From: Fibrobacterota bacterium
GTDB lineage: Bacteria; Fibrobacterota; Chitinivibrionia; Chitinivibrionales; FEN-1185
Direction of reading: 5' to 3'
Assembly (NCBI GenBank): GCA_003165595.1
Contig: PLWQ01000036.1
Span: 62,001 to 126,000, forward strand
Length of the DNA stretch: 64,000 bases
The translations under genes and the position numbers were made by a program. This document shows positions 8,462 through 16,303 of this stretch, one piece after another (within the stretch, counting starts at the first letter, position 1; each line of letters opens with the position of its first letter). The notes under the pieces are model-generated. The model saw nothing but the letters and a program-made list of their open reading frames with translations, ran no database searches and was not told where the DNA came from.

Positions 8462-9837
8462 AGATGTGGGACGGACGCTTTTCGAAACCAAGCGCCACGC
8501 TCATGGACCGGTTTAACCGCTCCCTCGGCGTGGACGCGGCGCTGGGCCGCGAGGACATCGAAGGAAGCATTGCCTGGGCCGCGGCGCTCAAGAAGGTGCG
8601 CATTCTCTCCGTCCGCGAGCACGCGGCAATCGATCGCGGTCTCAGGTCGCTGCTTAACGAATGGAAAAACGGGACGATACGGTTCCTTGATTCCGACGAA
8701 GACGTCCACATGGCCATCGAACGCCTGCTCGTTGACAAAATCGGCGCAGCCGGCGAAAAGCTGCACACGGGCCGCTCGCGCAACGACCAGGTGGCAACCG
8801 ACACAAGGCTGTTTACGATGCGCCGCGTCGGCGAAATCACGAAACTGATCGGCGCGGTTCAAAAGGCGCTGCTGTTGCGTGCAAAAGCGGACCGCGCGAT
8901 TATTGCGCCAGCCTTCACGCACCTGCAGCAGGCGCAGCCCATCGTGCTGTCCCAGTACTGGCTGTCGCTGTTGTTCGCTCTCGAGCGCGAAAAGACGAGG
9001 TTTGCGGAGGCACGGCAATGCGCCGACCTTATGCCGCTGGGCAGCGGCGCGGTTGCCGGCAGCGGTTTTCCCGTGGACCGCGAACTGCTGGCAAGGCTGC
9101 TCGGGTTCTCGGCAATTTCGCAGAACAGCATCGACGGCGTTTCTTCGCGCGACTTTGTTCTCCAGGCGCTGGCGTGCTGCGCATCGTGCGGTGTGCTGCT
9201 GTCCCGCTATGCGGAAGACCTTATCATCTGGTCGTCGCGGGAATTCGCGTTTGTCGAGCTCGACGATGCGTGGTCCACCGGTTCCAGCATGATGCCCCAG
9301 AAGAAGAACCCGGACTCTCTCGAACTCGTGCGCGGCAAGGCGGGCAGGTTTGTGGGCAACTACACGCGGTTTGCCGCCACGCTCAAGGGCGTAGGCCTTG
9401 CCTATTACAAGGACCTGCAGGAAGATAAGGAGCCGCTTTTTGATTCCCTGGAACAGCTCGGTCTCGTGCTCGATGTTTTCGCAAACGTCATCGCGACGCT
9501 CACGGTGAAAACCGATGCCGTTTCCCGTGATCTCGACCCGCTGCTACTAGCAACCGACCTCGCGGATTACCTGGTTGGCAAGGGCATAGCCTTTCGCAAG
9601 GCACACAACGTTGTGGGAAAGATCGTGGCGTGCAGCATCAGTTCGGGCGCGCCGCTCACGGGCTTCAGCGTGGATCAGCTTCGGGAATTCTCGCCGCTTT
9701 TCGGCACAGACGCGCTTGCTGTTTTCAAATGGGAAAATGCGGTCGCGCGCAGGAACGCGGTGGGCGGCACTGCGCCGGCAAGCGTGGCGCGGCAGATCAA
9801 ACAGGCGGAGAAGATGCTGGGGAAAGTTCAAAGCTAA
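8458..9837 (+). CDS. argH: Argininosuccinate lyase
   Basis: The product (459 residues) catalyses the last step of arginine synthesis, splitting argininosuccinate into arginine and fumarate. It shows the fumarase/aspartase superfamily signature 'GSSMMPQKKNPD', 'KLHTGRSRNDQVATD' and 'FTHLQQAQPI'. The start ATG at 8458 overlaps the recJ stop, and an aagaggag box sits just upstream. The last codons (KVQS) lie in an AAAGTTCAAAG repeat that also adjoins the end of argG, so the C-terminus may have been shaped by the repeat. argF and argG are in the same window but not in one operon with argH. Confidence 0.95.
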   Translation: MKMWDGRFSKPSATLMDRFNRSLGVDAALGREDIEGSIAWAAALKKVRILSVREHAAIDRGLRSLLNEWKNGTIRFLDSDEDVHMAIERLLVDKIGAAGEKLHTGRSRNDQVATDTRLFTMRRVGEITKLIGAVQKALLLRAKADRAIIAPAFTHLQQAQPIVLSQYWLSLLFALEREKTRFAEARQCADLMPLGSGAVAGSGFPVDRELLARLLGFSAISQNSIDGVSSRDFVLQALACCASCGVLLSRYAEDLIIWSSREFAFVELDDAWSTGSSMMPQKKNPDSLELVRGKAGRFVGNYTRFAATLKGVGLAYYKDLQEDKEPLFDSLEQLGLVLDVFANVIATLTVKTDAVSRDLDPLLLATDLADYLVGKGIAFRKAHNVVGKIVACSISSGAPLTGFSVDQLREFSPLFGTDALAVFKWENAVARRNAVGGTAPASVARQIKQAEKMLGKVQS

Positions 9838-9852
9838 AAGTTGACAGTTGAC
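9823..9852 (+). repeat. Intergenic repeat with AAAGTTCAAAG and AAAGTTGACAGTTGAC boxes (copy 1)
   Basis: AAAGTTCAAAG (9823-9833) ends inside the argH coding sequence, and the 16-mer AAAGTTGACAGTTGAC (9837-9852) follows the stop. The same 16-mer, preceded by AGTTCA, occurs on the minus strand at the end of argG (63450-63470). Confidence 0.7.
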
Positions 9853-9876
9853 GGTAACACGGAAATCAATACACAC

Positions 9877-9900
9877 CACAGAGGCACAGAGAGCACAGAG
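9877..9900 (+). repeat. Triple CACAGAG intergenic repeat
   Basis: CACAGAG occurs at 9877, 9885 and 9894, a period of 8-9 nt. It is followed by an 8-bp hairpin (CGGAATGC 9913-9920 with GCATTCCG 9930-9937). It lies in the 185-bp gap between argH and the membrane-protein gene. From memory, CACAGAG-type runs of this kind are frequent intergenic repeats in many bacterial genomes and create spurious peptides. I see no gene here. Confidence 0.65.
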
Positions 9901-10022
9901 AAGAACATCTGGCGGAATGCCGGGCAAGAGCATTCCGATTGGTACTCCGCCCGTTGCAATCCGCGCAAGAATTTCCAGCACAAGAAACACCACGCACTTT
10001 TTCAATCAACAAGGAGACCGTA

Positions 10023-10589
10023 ATGGGCAACGGCCCCGGAAGAATCGGCGCTGCCGCACTGACGATCCTGTTCGGATGGATGGGATCAATGGTGACAGGC
10101 CTGCTATTTTTCGGAAACAGGATCTTCGTCCCGGGGTTTGCCTCGTTCCAGTTTGTTGCGTTCGGACTCCTGCTGTCCCTGTTGATTGTGATTGTCAAGA
10201 GGTCGAACGGCAGAAACTACCTGTTGTGGGCGGTGCTGCTGATCCTCTTGCTGCCCATGACAACCTATGCAATGCAGAAATTTCTGGTCCACGGCATCCT
10301 GCGGGACCTCATCATGGGGGCGTGCCTGGCTGTTTGCGTGTTCGGAGGATCAAAAATGCAAATGCCTCCCGGCATGAAACTCAAACCGCTGATGGACATT
10401 CTCGTGTGGACAATTGCCGTGGTCGTCGCCTATCTGGCGGCGGGCGGGCTTCTGCTCGTTATTCATTTGCCAAGGAGCGTCGCATGGTATTTCGCGCTCC
10501 AGGCCCGGCTCGGGCTGCTTATCGGTCTCGGCGTGTCGGTTGGGATTGCGGGAGCCGAGCTTGCAGCGGGAAGGGCAAAACGAGGGTGA
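10023..10589 (+). CDS. Multi-pass membrane protein of unknown function
   Basis: The product has 188 residues. ATG 10023 follows an AAGGAG box at 10011-10016 (6 nt spacing), which fixes the start. Hydropathy by eye gives about six membrane helices: residues ~8-30, 36-58, 66-84, 93-108, 120-145 and 155-178. There are short charged loops ('KRSNGRNY', 'GGSKMQMPPGMKLK') and a basic C-terminus 'AAGRAKRG'. I recognise no family and no catalytic motif. It stands alone downstream of argH and converges with uvrA 36 bp further on. It is probably a real gene because of the strong ribosome-binding site and coherent hydrophobic pattern. Confidence 0.7.
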   Translation: MGNGPGRIGAAALTILFGWMGSMVTGLLFFGNRIFVPGFASFQFVAFGLLLSLLIVIVKRSNGRNYLLWAVLLILLLPMTTYAMQKFLVHGILRDLIMGACLAVCVFGGSKMQMPPGMKLKPLMDILVWTIAVVVAYLAAGGLLLVIHLPRSVAWYFALQARLGLLIGLGVSVGIAGAELAAGRAKRG

Positions 10590-10625
10590 AGCCCTGAGGG
10601 CGCTGTTGCGGCGAATCTCCCGTCT

Positions 10626-13457
10626 TTATCCCAAACAATCCTTCAAATACTTCCCCGTTTCACTATCCGGATTTTTCGCAACCTGCTCGGGCGTGCCCGT
10701 GGCAACCACCCGGCCGCCTGCGTCGCCGCCTTCCGGCCCCAGATCGATGATCCAGTCGGCGCACTTGACAACATCGAGGTTGTGCTCGATGACGATCACG
10801 GTGTTGCCCTTGTCAACAAGCTCGCCGATAACGTTCATCAGCATCTGAATATCTTCGAAGTGCAGGCCGGTGGTCGGTTCGTCCAGGATGTACATGGTCT
10901 GGCCCGTGCCGCGGCGCGCCAGCTCGGCTGCGAGCTTGATGCGCTGCGCTTCTCCGCCGGAGAGCGTTGTGGCCTGCTGGCCAAGGTGGATGTAGCCCAG
11001 GCCCACGCGGGACAATACCGCAAGTTTCGTTTTGATCGAAGGGATCTTGTCGAAGAACATGAGCGCCTCATCCACGGTCATGTCAAGCACGTCGGCGATG
11101 GACTTGCCCTTAAAGGTGATTTCAAGGGTTTCGCGGTTGTACCGCTTGCCGTGGCACGATTCGCATTCTACGTAGACGTCGGGCAAGAAGTGCATCTCGA
11201 TGCGGATCAGGCCGTCGCCTTCACACGTCTCGCACCGGCCGCCCTTGACGTTAAAGCTGAAGCGGCCCGGGTTGTATCCGCGGATCTTGCTTTCCGGCAG
11301 CATGGTGAACAGGGTGCGGATGTGGTCGAACGTCTTGGTGTAGGTGGCCGGGTTGGAGCGCGGTGTGCGGCCGATGGGCGACTGGTCGATGGCGATCACC
11401 TTGTCGAGCAGCGGCAGGCCTCTTATCTGCTTGCAGGGGAGCGACTGAAGCCTGGCATTGTTGAGTTTGCGCGCGAGCGTCGGATACAGCGTCTGGTTGA
11501 CAAGCGTGCTTTTCCCGGAGCCGGACACGCCGGTGACGCACACGAGCATGTTGAGCGGGAAGGAGACGTCGATACTTTTGAGGTTGTTGCCGGTCGCGCC
11601 GACCACATCGAGCGTTCGGCCGAGCCCGGGCCTGCGCCGGGCCGGGAGCGGGATGCTCTTTTTGCCGGCAAGATAAAGACCCGTGACGGATGCGGGATTG
11701 GCCATGATTTCCCGGGGCGTTCCTGCGGCGACGAGGTAGCCGCCGTGAATGCCCGCGCCCGGGCCAATGTCCAGGACGTAGTCGGCCGCCAGCATGGTTT
11801 CCTTGTCGTGTTCAATCACTACAACGGTGTTGCCCAGGTCGCGAAGGGACACGAGCGTGTCGAGAAGTTTACCGTTGTCGCGCGGGTGCAGTCCGATGCT
11901 CGGCTCGTCGAGGATGTAAATGACGCCGGTGAGCCTGGAACCGATCTGGGTGGCCAGCCTGATGCGCTGCGCCTCGCCGCCCGAAAGCGTGGCCGAGGCG
12001 CGTTCGAGCGACAGATAAGAAAGTCCCACGTTTACCAGGAAGGAAAGCCGTGCGTCTATTTCCTTGAGAATCTGCTTGGCTATCTGCTGCTGACGTTTTT
12101 CCAGCGTGAGCTCGGAAAAGAAACGCTTGAGCCCATCTATGGACATATGAGAAAGATCGGCGATGTTCATGCCGGCGATGAAAATGGCCAGGCTCTGCGG
12201 CTTGAGGCGCCTGCCTTTACAGGCTGGACAGGTGCGCTGCGTCATGTAGGCCTCGATCCAGCGGCGGATTTCTTCGGATGTCGAGTCGCGGTACCTGCGC
12301 AGAAGGTTGGGGATAACACCTTCGAAGTGTTTCTTGAACTGGCCGTGGCCCTCGCCGGTGCGGTTCTGCCATTTCATGAGCACGCGCTCGTCGCCCGAGC
12401 CGTGGAGCAGAATATGCTTCTGCTTGTCGGAAAGCGACTTGTATGGTTTGTCAATTGGAATGGAGAAATGCCTGCACACCGACAGCATCATCTGCTGGTT
12501 CCAGCTTCCCATGGTTGCGGCCCCGTTCCAGGGCACAATGGCGCCGTTCATGAGCGACAGCGAAGGGTCCGGCACCACGAGGTCGGGGTCGATTTCCAGC
12601 AGGTACCCGAGTCCGCTGCAGGTTTCGCAGGCGCCGAAGGGGTTGTTGAACGAGAACATGCGCGGCGACAGTTCGTCGTAGGAAATGCCGCAGTGCGGGC
12701 AGGCGAGCAGTTCGGAGAAGATGATCTGCTCCTTGCCGGTGAGGTCCACGATCACCGTGCCGTTGGACGAAAGCTTGAGCGCGGTTTCGAGCGAGTCAAC
12801 GAGCCTGCCCTTTACGGTCGGGCCGTTCACGAGCCGGTCCACTACGACTTCCACGGAGTGCTTCTTGTTTTTGTCAAGTGGAATGGTCTCGTCGAGGGTG
12901 TAAATACTGCCGTCCACGCGCACGCGCACAAACCCGTCTTTTTGCAGCTTCTCGAACAGGTCCTTGTATTCGCCTTTGCGCCCGGAAATCACGGGCGACA
13001 GGATCTGGAATTTTGCTCCTTCGTCAAGCGCCATCACCTTGTCGGTTATTTCCTGCACGCTCTGGCGCGAAATGGGCCTTCCGCACTTGTAGCACGTGGG
13101 GTCGCCGATCCTTGCAAAAAGCAATCGCAGGTAATCGTGGATTTCGGTGATGGTCCCCACCGTCGACCGGGGGTTGTGGCCGGTTGTCTTTTGCTCTATG
13201 GAAATCGCGGGCGACAGGCCTTCTATGGAATCCACGTCCGGCTTTTCCATGAGCCCCAAAAACTGCCGCGCATAGGCGGACAGCGATTCCACGTAGCGGC
13301 GCTGGCCTTCGGAATACAGGGTGTCGAACGCGAGCGAGCTCTTGCCCGAGCCCGACAGCCCGGTGATCACGGTGAGGCTGTTCCGGGGAATAGTGACGTC
13401 GATGTTCTTGAGGTTGTGCTCGCGCGCGCCTTTTATGACAATGTCTTTGGATTGCAT
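10626..13457 (-). CDS. uvrA: Excinuclease ABC subunit A
   Basis: The product (943 residues) is the damage-recognising ATPase of nucleotide excision repair. Both ABC modules are visible: Walker A '[16 protein letters not shown]' near the N-terminus and '[17 protein letters not shown]' in the second half. There are two signature motifs, '[14 protein letters not shown]' and '[14 protein letters not shown]', and zinc-binding CxxC pairs ('CPHCGISY', 'CETCSGLGY', 'CETCEGDG', 'CESCHGKRY'). Length and order are those of standard UvrA. It is transcribed toward the membrane-protein gene. The 645 bp upstream hold structured element A. No strong Shine-Dalgarno is seen before the ATG. Confidence 0.97.
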   Translation of the reverse strand: MQSKDIVIKGAREHNLKNIDVTIPRNSLTVITGLSGSGKSSLAFDTLYSEGQRRYVESLSAYARQFLGLMEKPDVDSIEGLSPAISIEQKTTGHNPRSTVGTITEIHDYLRLLFARIGDPTCYKCGRPISRQSVQEITDKVMALDEGAKFQILSPVISGRKGEYKDLFEKLQKDGFVRVRVDGSIYTLDETIPLDKNKKHSVEVVVDRLVNGPTVKGRLVDSLETALKLSSNGTVIVDLTGKEQIIFSELLACPHCGISYDELSPRMFSFNNPFGACETCSGLGYLLEIDPDLVVPDPSLSLMNGAIVPWNGAATMGSWNQQMMLSVCRHFSIPIDKPYKSLSDKQKHILLHGSGDERVLMKWQNRTGEGHGQFKKHFEGVIPNLLRRYRDSTSEEIRRWIEAYMTQRTCPACKGRRLKPQSLAIFIAGMNIADLSHMSIDGLKRFFSELTLEKRQQQIAKQILKEIDARLSFLVNVGLSYLSLERASATLSGGEAQRIRLATQIGSRLTGVIYILDEPSIGLHPRDNGKLLDTLVSLRDLGNTVVVIEHDKETMLAADYVLDIGPGAGIHGGYLVAAGTPREIMANPASVTGLYLAGKKSIPLPARRRPGLGRTLDVVGATGNNLKSIDVSFPLNMLVCVTGVSGSGKSTLVNQTLYPTLARKLNNARLQSLPCKQIRGLPLLDKVIAIDQSPIGRTPRSNPATYTKTFDHIRTLFTMLPESKIRGYNPGRFSFNVKGGRCETCEGDGLIRIEMHFLPDVYVECESCHGKRYNRETLEITFKGKSIADVLDMTVDEALMFFDKIPSIKTKLAVLSRVGLGYIHLGQQATTLSGGEAQRIKLAAELARRGTGQTMYILDEPTTGLHFEDIQMLMNVIGELVDKGNTVIVIEHNLDVVKCADWIIDLGPEGGDAGGRVVATGTPEQVAKNPDSETGKYLKDCLG

Positions 13458-13582
13458 GGGAGAAATGATTTCCGGTTTTGATTTTGGTTTTAGGATGATT
13501 GCCGATTAAAATTACAACGTGGGGTTTTGGGATTGTTGGAGAATTTGGGCGGCCCACGGATTGAGAGCATGAGTTAAGAAGT

Positions 13583-14067
13583 GGGCGTTCCCCTCACTTC
13601 GTTCGGGTCGGCCCTCTGGGCCCGGCCACTCGGCCTCGGTACCGCCTGCCACGAAGGCCCTGCGGGCCGTGGTCAGGCGGCACTGCGCTTCTGCGCACCC
13701 GCCGGTCCTGCCTAACGCTGGCATAGGATCAATTCCACAATTGTCAAGTCTTGCCGTCGCACCGACCGATGCGGGAATGCCAACCCTCTCTTCTCGCCAT
13801 CAGCGCAGCCCCGGAAGAATTGAAGATTGCAGAACACAGATTGGCGATCAAAGATGAGTATCATTGCCACAAACGCTCTGCTTGAGTTCTTGTCGCCGCG
13901 AAGCGGCACTCTTACAGGAAGGCGTTGCGGAAACGTGGCGCTTGCAATGCGCAAGCATTACAACTTGCGCACGTTTCCGCTGGAAAAGGTGTGCCCCGAG
14001 ACCCCGCAGGCCGCCAAAGGCGGGCGAGGAGGCTCGGGGCCAGGGGAAACCGCGAAGCGGTTTCCCC
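13583..14067 (+). repeat. Hairpin-rich non-coding element, copy A
   Basis: This ~485-bp block fills the uvrA upstream gap and codes for nothing credible. It shares ordered boxes with copy B at 31091-31638: GGGCGTT (13583), CGGGTCGG (13604), CGGCCTCGGTAnCGCC (13631), CCTAACGCTG (13711), GCCGCGAAGCGGC (13895), GCTGGAAnnGGTGTGCCCC (from 13979) and GGGGCCAGGGGAAACCG (14036-14052). Between boxes lie stems whose sequence differs from copy B but whose pairing is kept: GCGGAAACGTG 13927-13937 with CACGTTTCCGC 13970-13980; CCCCGAG 13994-14000 with CTCGGGG 14033-14039; and the closing stem GGGGAAACCGC 14043-14053 with GCGGTTTCCCC 14057-14067. The orientation given is that in which both copies read alike. 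It could be a mobile element, a structured RNA, or both. Confidence 0.75.
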
Positions 14068-14102
14068 ACCAATTGAGCAAGAGTTGAAGAATGTACCTAT
14101 AA

Positions 14103-14537
14103 TCAAGAGGATGGCGGAGTCTGCGGATCTTGGCTGATATCTTTGTGGTACTCATCGTACATCTGCTGCACGGTTTCGGCCAGCTTCACCCGGTTGAAGG
14201 GCTTGAACAGGCAGGGGCATTTTATGGTTTTGTAAATCTTGATGAGCGTGTGCTTTGGGTTGTAGCCGAAACCGGTCATGAGCACCACCTGCGACTGGAC
14301 ATTGGCGTCCTTGAGCTTGCTGATAAATTCGTATCCGTCCATTTCGGGCATGGCGATGTCGGTGAGCACGAGGAAGTACGCCGCGGTTTCGAGCTGCACA
14401 AACGCCTCGGAGGACGACGATGCCAAGGTTACCTGCCAGCCGAAGCTCTCGAGGTAGATCTTGAGAAAATCGAGAACATCGGCCTCATCGTCGACGATGA
14501 GGATCCGCCTGTTAGGAGCCTTTGGTAAAGAGCTCAT
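14103..14537 (-). CDS. Stand-alone response regulator receiver protein
   Basis: This 144-residue CheY-like receiver has no output domain. The acidic pocket is 'IVDDEAD', the phospho-acceptor Asp is in 'LVLTDIAMPEMDGYEF', the Thr is in 'VVLMTGFG', and the Lys is in 'CLFKPF'. It is followed by a short polar tail ('DISQDPQTPPSS'). It is the last gene of the minus-strand operon and overlaps the preceding receiver gene by 26 bp. No histidine kinase is encoded nearby, so its phosphodonor is unknown. Being the second receiver in the same operon, it may act as a phosphate sink or partner-binding switch. Confidence 0.9.
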   Translation of the reverse strand: MSSLPKAPNRRILIVDDEADVLDFLKIYLESFGWQVTLASSSSEAFVQLETAAYFLVLTDIAMPEMDGYEFISKLKDANVQSQVVLMTGFGYNPKHTLIKIYKTIKCPCLFKPFNRVKLAETVQQMYDEYHKDISQDPQTPPSS

Positions 14538-14889
14538 GGGTCCTGTCGATCAGTTCCTGTTTTCCGAACGGCTTGGTGATGTAGGCATCAGCCTTCATCA
14601 CGTGCAGGCCGACCATTTCGTCGAACGCCTGGGTCTTTGCCGTGAGAATGGCTATCGGCACGCTGGCGAATTCCGTGTCGCTTCTGATCATCTTGAATAC
14701 CTCCCACCCGTTCATTTTGGGCATGGACAGGTCGAGCAGGATCGCGTCCGGCTTGTAGGCCTTGACCCTGTCGTAGGCTGTTGGCGCATCGAGCACGGTC
14801 TCCACCTCGAAATCCTCGGTTTCCAGAACGAGTTTTACCAGCTCGGCAATGTCCTGTTCGTCTTCGATCACGATGATTTTCTTTTTCAT
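14512..14889 (-). CDS. Stand-alone response regulator receiver protein
   Basis: This 125-residue CheY-like receiver starts at ATG 14889. Key residues are 'IVIEDEQD' (acidic pair), 'DAILLDLSMPKMNGWEVF' (phospho-Asp), 'IAILTAK' (Thr) and 'YITKPFG' (Lys). There is no DNA-binding or enzymatic domain. It begins 13 nt after the second small membrane protein and overlaps the next receiver gene, so all are probably translated from one message. With the KaiC-like ATPase upstream, it could relay a signal to or from that ATPase; that link is inference. Confidence 0.9.
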   Translation of the reverse strand: MKKKIIVIEDEQDIAELVKLVLETEDFEVETVLDAPTAYDRVKAYKPDAILLDLSMPKMNGWEVFKMIRSDTEFASVPIAILTAKTQAFDEMVGLHVMKADAYITKPFGKQELIDRTHELFTKGS

Positions 14890-14902
14890 AGCACCGTCGC
14901 CT

Positions 14903-15202
14903 TCATTTTCTGAGGTATTCGGAAAATGCCCAGTTCCAATATTTGAGGCATACGAAAAATGCCGCGCACGCGGACACGAGCCGCACGAGCATGGGAATGC
15001 TCTGCGGAACGTAAAGATTGACGTCGTTCGCAATCGTGTCCATGACCGCGGCCACAGCGATGAGCACCGCGGTGACGTACAGGACCCGATAGTAGGGCGG
15101 AACCTTGAGCGCCTCTCCCAGCCTGCGGGAGAGGTATGCCATGACGGTCATGGTGAGGATCGCCGATGCGTCGAACAGGATGAGGGTGTGAGGAATTATC
15201 AT
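14903..15202 (-). CDS. Small three-helix membrane protein (second of a pair)
   Basis: The product has 99 residues. Three hydrophobic segments are clear: about 3-24 ('LILFDASAILTMTVMAYL'), 37-58 ('YVTAVLIAVAAVMDTIA') and 69-89 ('VRLVSACAAFFVCLKYW'). They are separated by short loops ('SRRLGEALKVPPYYR', 'NDVNLYVPQSI'). I recognise no family. It starts only 3 nt after the stop of the first small membrane protein, so the two are tightly coupled, and it precedes two receiver genes. A sensor or membrane anchor role for the KaiC-like ATPase is conceivable but not shown by sequence. Confidence 0.75.
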   Translation of the reverse strand: MIIPHTLILFDASAILTMTVMAYLSRRLGEALKVPPYYRVLYVTAVLIAVAAVMDTIANDVNLYVPQSIPMLVRLVSACAAFFVCLKYWNWAFSEYLRK

Positions 15203-15205
15203 TCG

Positions 15206-15517
15206 CTATTTCCTCGGTTTCCTCATTTTGAAATACAGATTGATCGCACTGCTTGCCGACGCGCCCGCGCTCAGGATCAGTAGCGACGATTGGGTGATGC
15301 CGAGCGTGCGCCCGCTGCCCGCGTTGACAAAAACGCTTGCCGCGCACAGGACCGACAGGATAATGGCGACGGCAAAGCCGGCCTTCGGCGTCGACTCACC
15401 GAACTTCTTGTGATAGAAGGCCGAAATGAGATACATGGTGACATTCAGGCACACCACGGCGAGAATGTACCCGGCCAGAAGAACTCTGTCTAGGTCCAGC
15501 AGGATGGTAACGTTCAT
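15206..15517 (-). CDS. Small three-helix membrane protein (first of a pair)
   Basis: The product has 103 residues with three hydrophobic segments, about 12-34 ('LAGYILAVVCLNVTMYLISAF'), 46-66 ('GFAVAIILSVLCAASVFVNA') and 72-93. The C-terminus 'YFKMRKPRK' is strongly basic, suggesting a cytoplasmic end. Its ATG shares one base with the stop codon of the KaiC-like gene (TAATG), so translation is coupled. It resembles the next gene product in size and topology but not obviously in sequence. The function is unknown. Confidence 0.75.
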   Translation of the reverse strand: MNVTILLDLDRVLLAGYILAVVCLNVTMYLISAFYHKKFGESTPKAGFAVAIILSVLCAASVFVNAGSGRTLGITQSSLLILSAGASASSAINLYFKMRKPRK

Positions 15518-16287
15518 TACTTTTTTCCGAAAACATTGACAAAAGCGTCTTGCGGCGTATGGTGCGAAATGCCGCTCATGATTCCCTCGCGGCCGGAAAA
15601 TTTCGCCTCGACTTCGATGCCCCTGGGTCCTATCCGGAAGCAGCGAATGTCTTTCTGGTGGTCGCTCCCGCGCATCTTGAGGATGAGAAACGCTTTTTGA
15701 ATAGTGCTGTCGATTTCCACATAGCGCAGGAGGAAATAGGAATCGACGATAAAGGGGATCTTGCTCGTTACCCTGCTCATCTGGCCCATGAGGCTGTCGT
15801 TTTCGCGCAGCAGAATACTGGTGACGTTTTCGCGCTTGAGCGCGTTGACGAATTTCCGCTCGATGTCGCGCAGGTGGAATTCGTCAAGCGACAGCGATTC
15901 GAAATGTGTCACGCTGTCCACTACCACGCGCTTTATTTTCATCTTCTCGATAATGGTGATAAACGTTCCGTCGACGCTGTCCAGTTCCTTGAGGGTGGTC
16001 TCCGGGTCCGAGAACGCGATCTTGAGCAGGCCCTTTGCCTCCAGCTTCTTGAAATCCCATCCGAACTGCAGGGCGTCGTGGTAATACTGCTGTGGAAATT
16101 CCTCAAAGGTAATGATGAGTCCGGGCTCGTCGAACTGGGTGATGCCGTTGTAAATGAACTCCATCCCCATGGTGGTCTTCCCGGTGCCGGGCGCGCCTTC
16201 GATGAGGTTGGCGGTGCCGGGCAGGAGCCCGCCCTGGATCATGTCGTCGAGTCCTTTTATGCCGAACGCAGCTCGTTTTTCTTTCAT
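15517..16287 (-). CDS. KaiC-like RecA-superfamily ATPase, single domain
   Basis: This 256-residue protein is a one-domain KaiC/RadA-type ATPase. It begins 'FGIKGLDDMIQGGLLPGTANLI', with Walker A 'GAPGTGKTTM', the adjacent catalytic glutamates of KaiC proteins in 'LIITFEEFP', and Walker B 'IKRVVVDSVTH'. Such proteins act as ATP-driven switches in clock and signalling systems, or bind partner kinases; archaeal and bacterial single-domain versions are mostly uncharacterised. The start (ATG 16287) has an AAGGGAG box ahead of it and lies 16 nt after the argF stop, so it is probably co-transcribed with argF. It heads the argF-KaiC-TM-TM-receiver-receiver operon. Confidence 0.88.
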   Translation of the reverse strand: MKEKRAAFGIKGLDDMIQGGLLPGTANLIEGAPGTGKTTMGMEFIYNGITQFDEPGLIITFEEFPQQYYHDALQFGWDFKKLEAKGLLKIAFSDPETTLKELDSVDGTFITIIEKMKIKRVVVDSVTHFESLSLDEFHLRDIERKFVNALKRENVTSILLRENDSLMGQMSRVTSKIPFIVDSYFLLRYVEIDSTIQKAFLILKMRGSDHQKDIRCFRIGPRGIEVEAKFSGREGIMSGISHHTPQDAFVNVFGKK

Positions 16288-16303
16288 GGGTGGCTCCCTT
16301 GGA

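Noticed and set aside
9877-9900. CRISPR-like array
   Set aside because: Units are 7 nt with 1-2 nt between them; there are no spacers and no cas genes. The Ig repeats at 45-48 kb are coding and also not CRISPR.
9848-10597. 249-codon frame running through the CACAGAG repeat into the membrane-protein gene
   Set aside because: Its N-terminus is repeat-derived and the rest is a wrong-frame reading of the membrane protein, which has its own strong ribosome-binding site at 10011.
10782-13481. 899-codon open frame on the plus strand
   Set aside because: It is antisense to uvrA, whose motifs are complete; the frame is open because of GC-rich third positions. Its translation shows no family pattern.
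13583-13724. Integron attC site
   Set aside because: On the minus strand the end GCGTTAGGC fits GTTRRRY, but the opposite end AACGCCC does not give a matching RYYYAAC, and no integrase or cassette-like genes are near.
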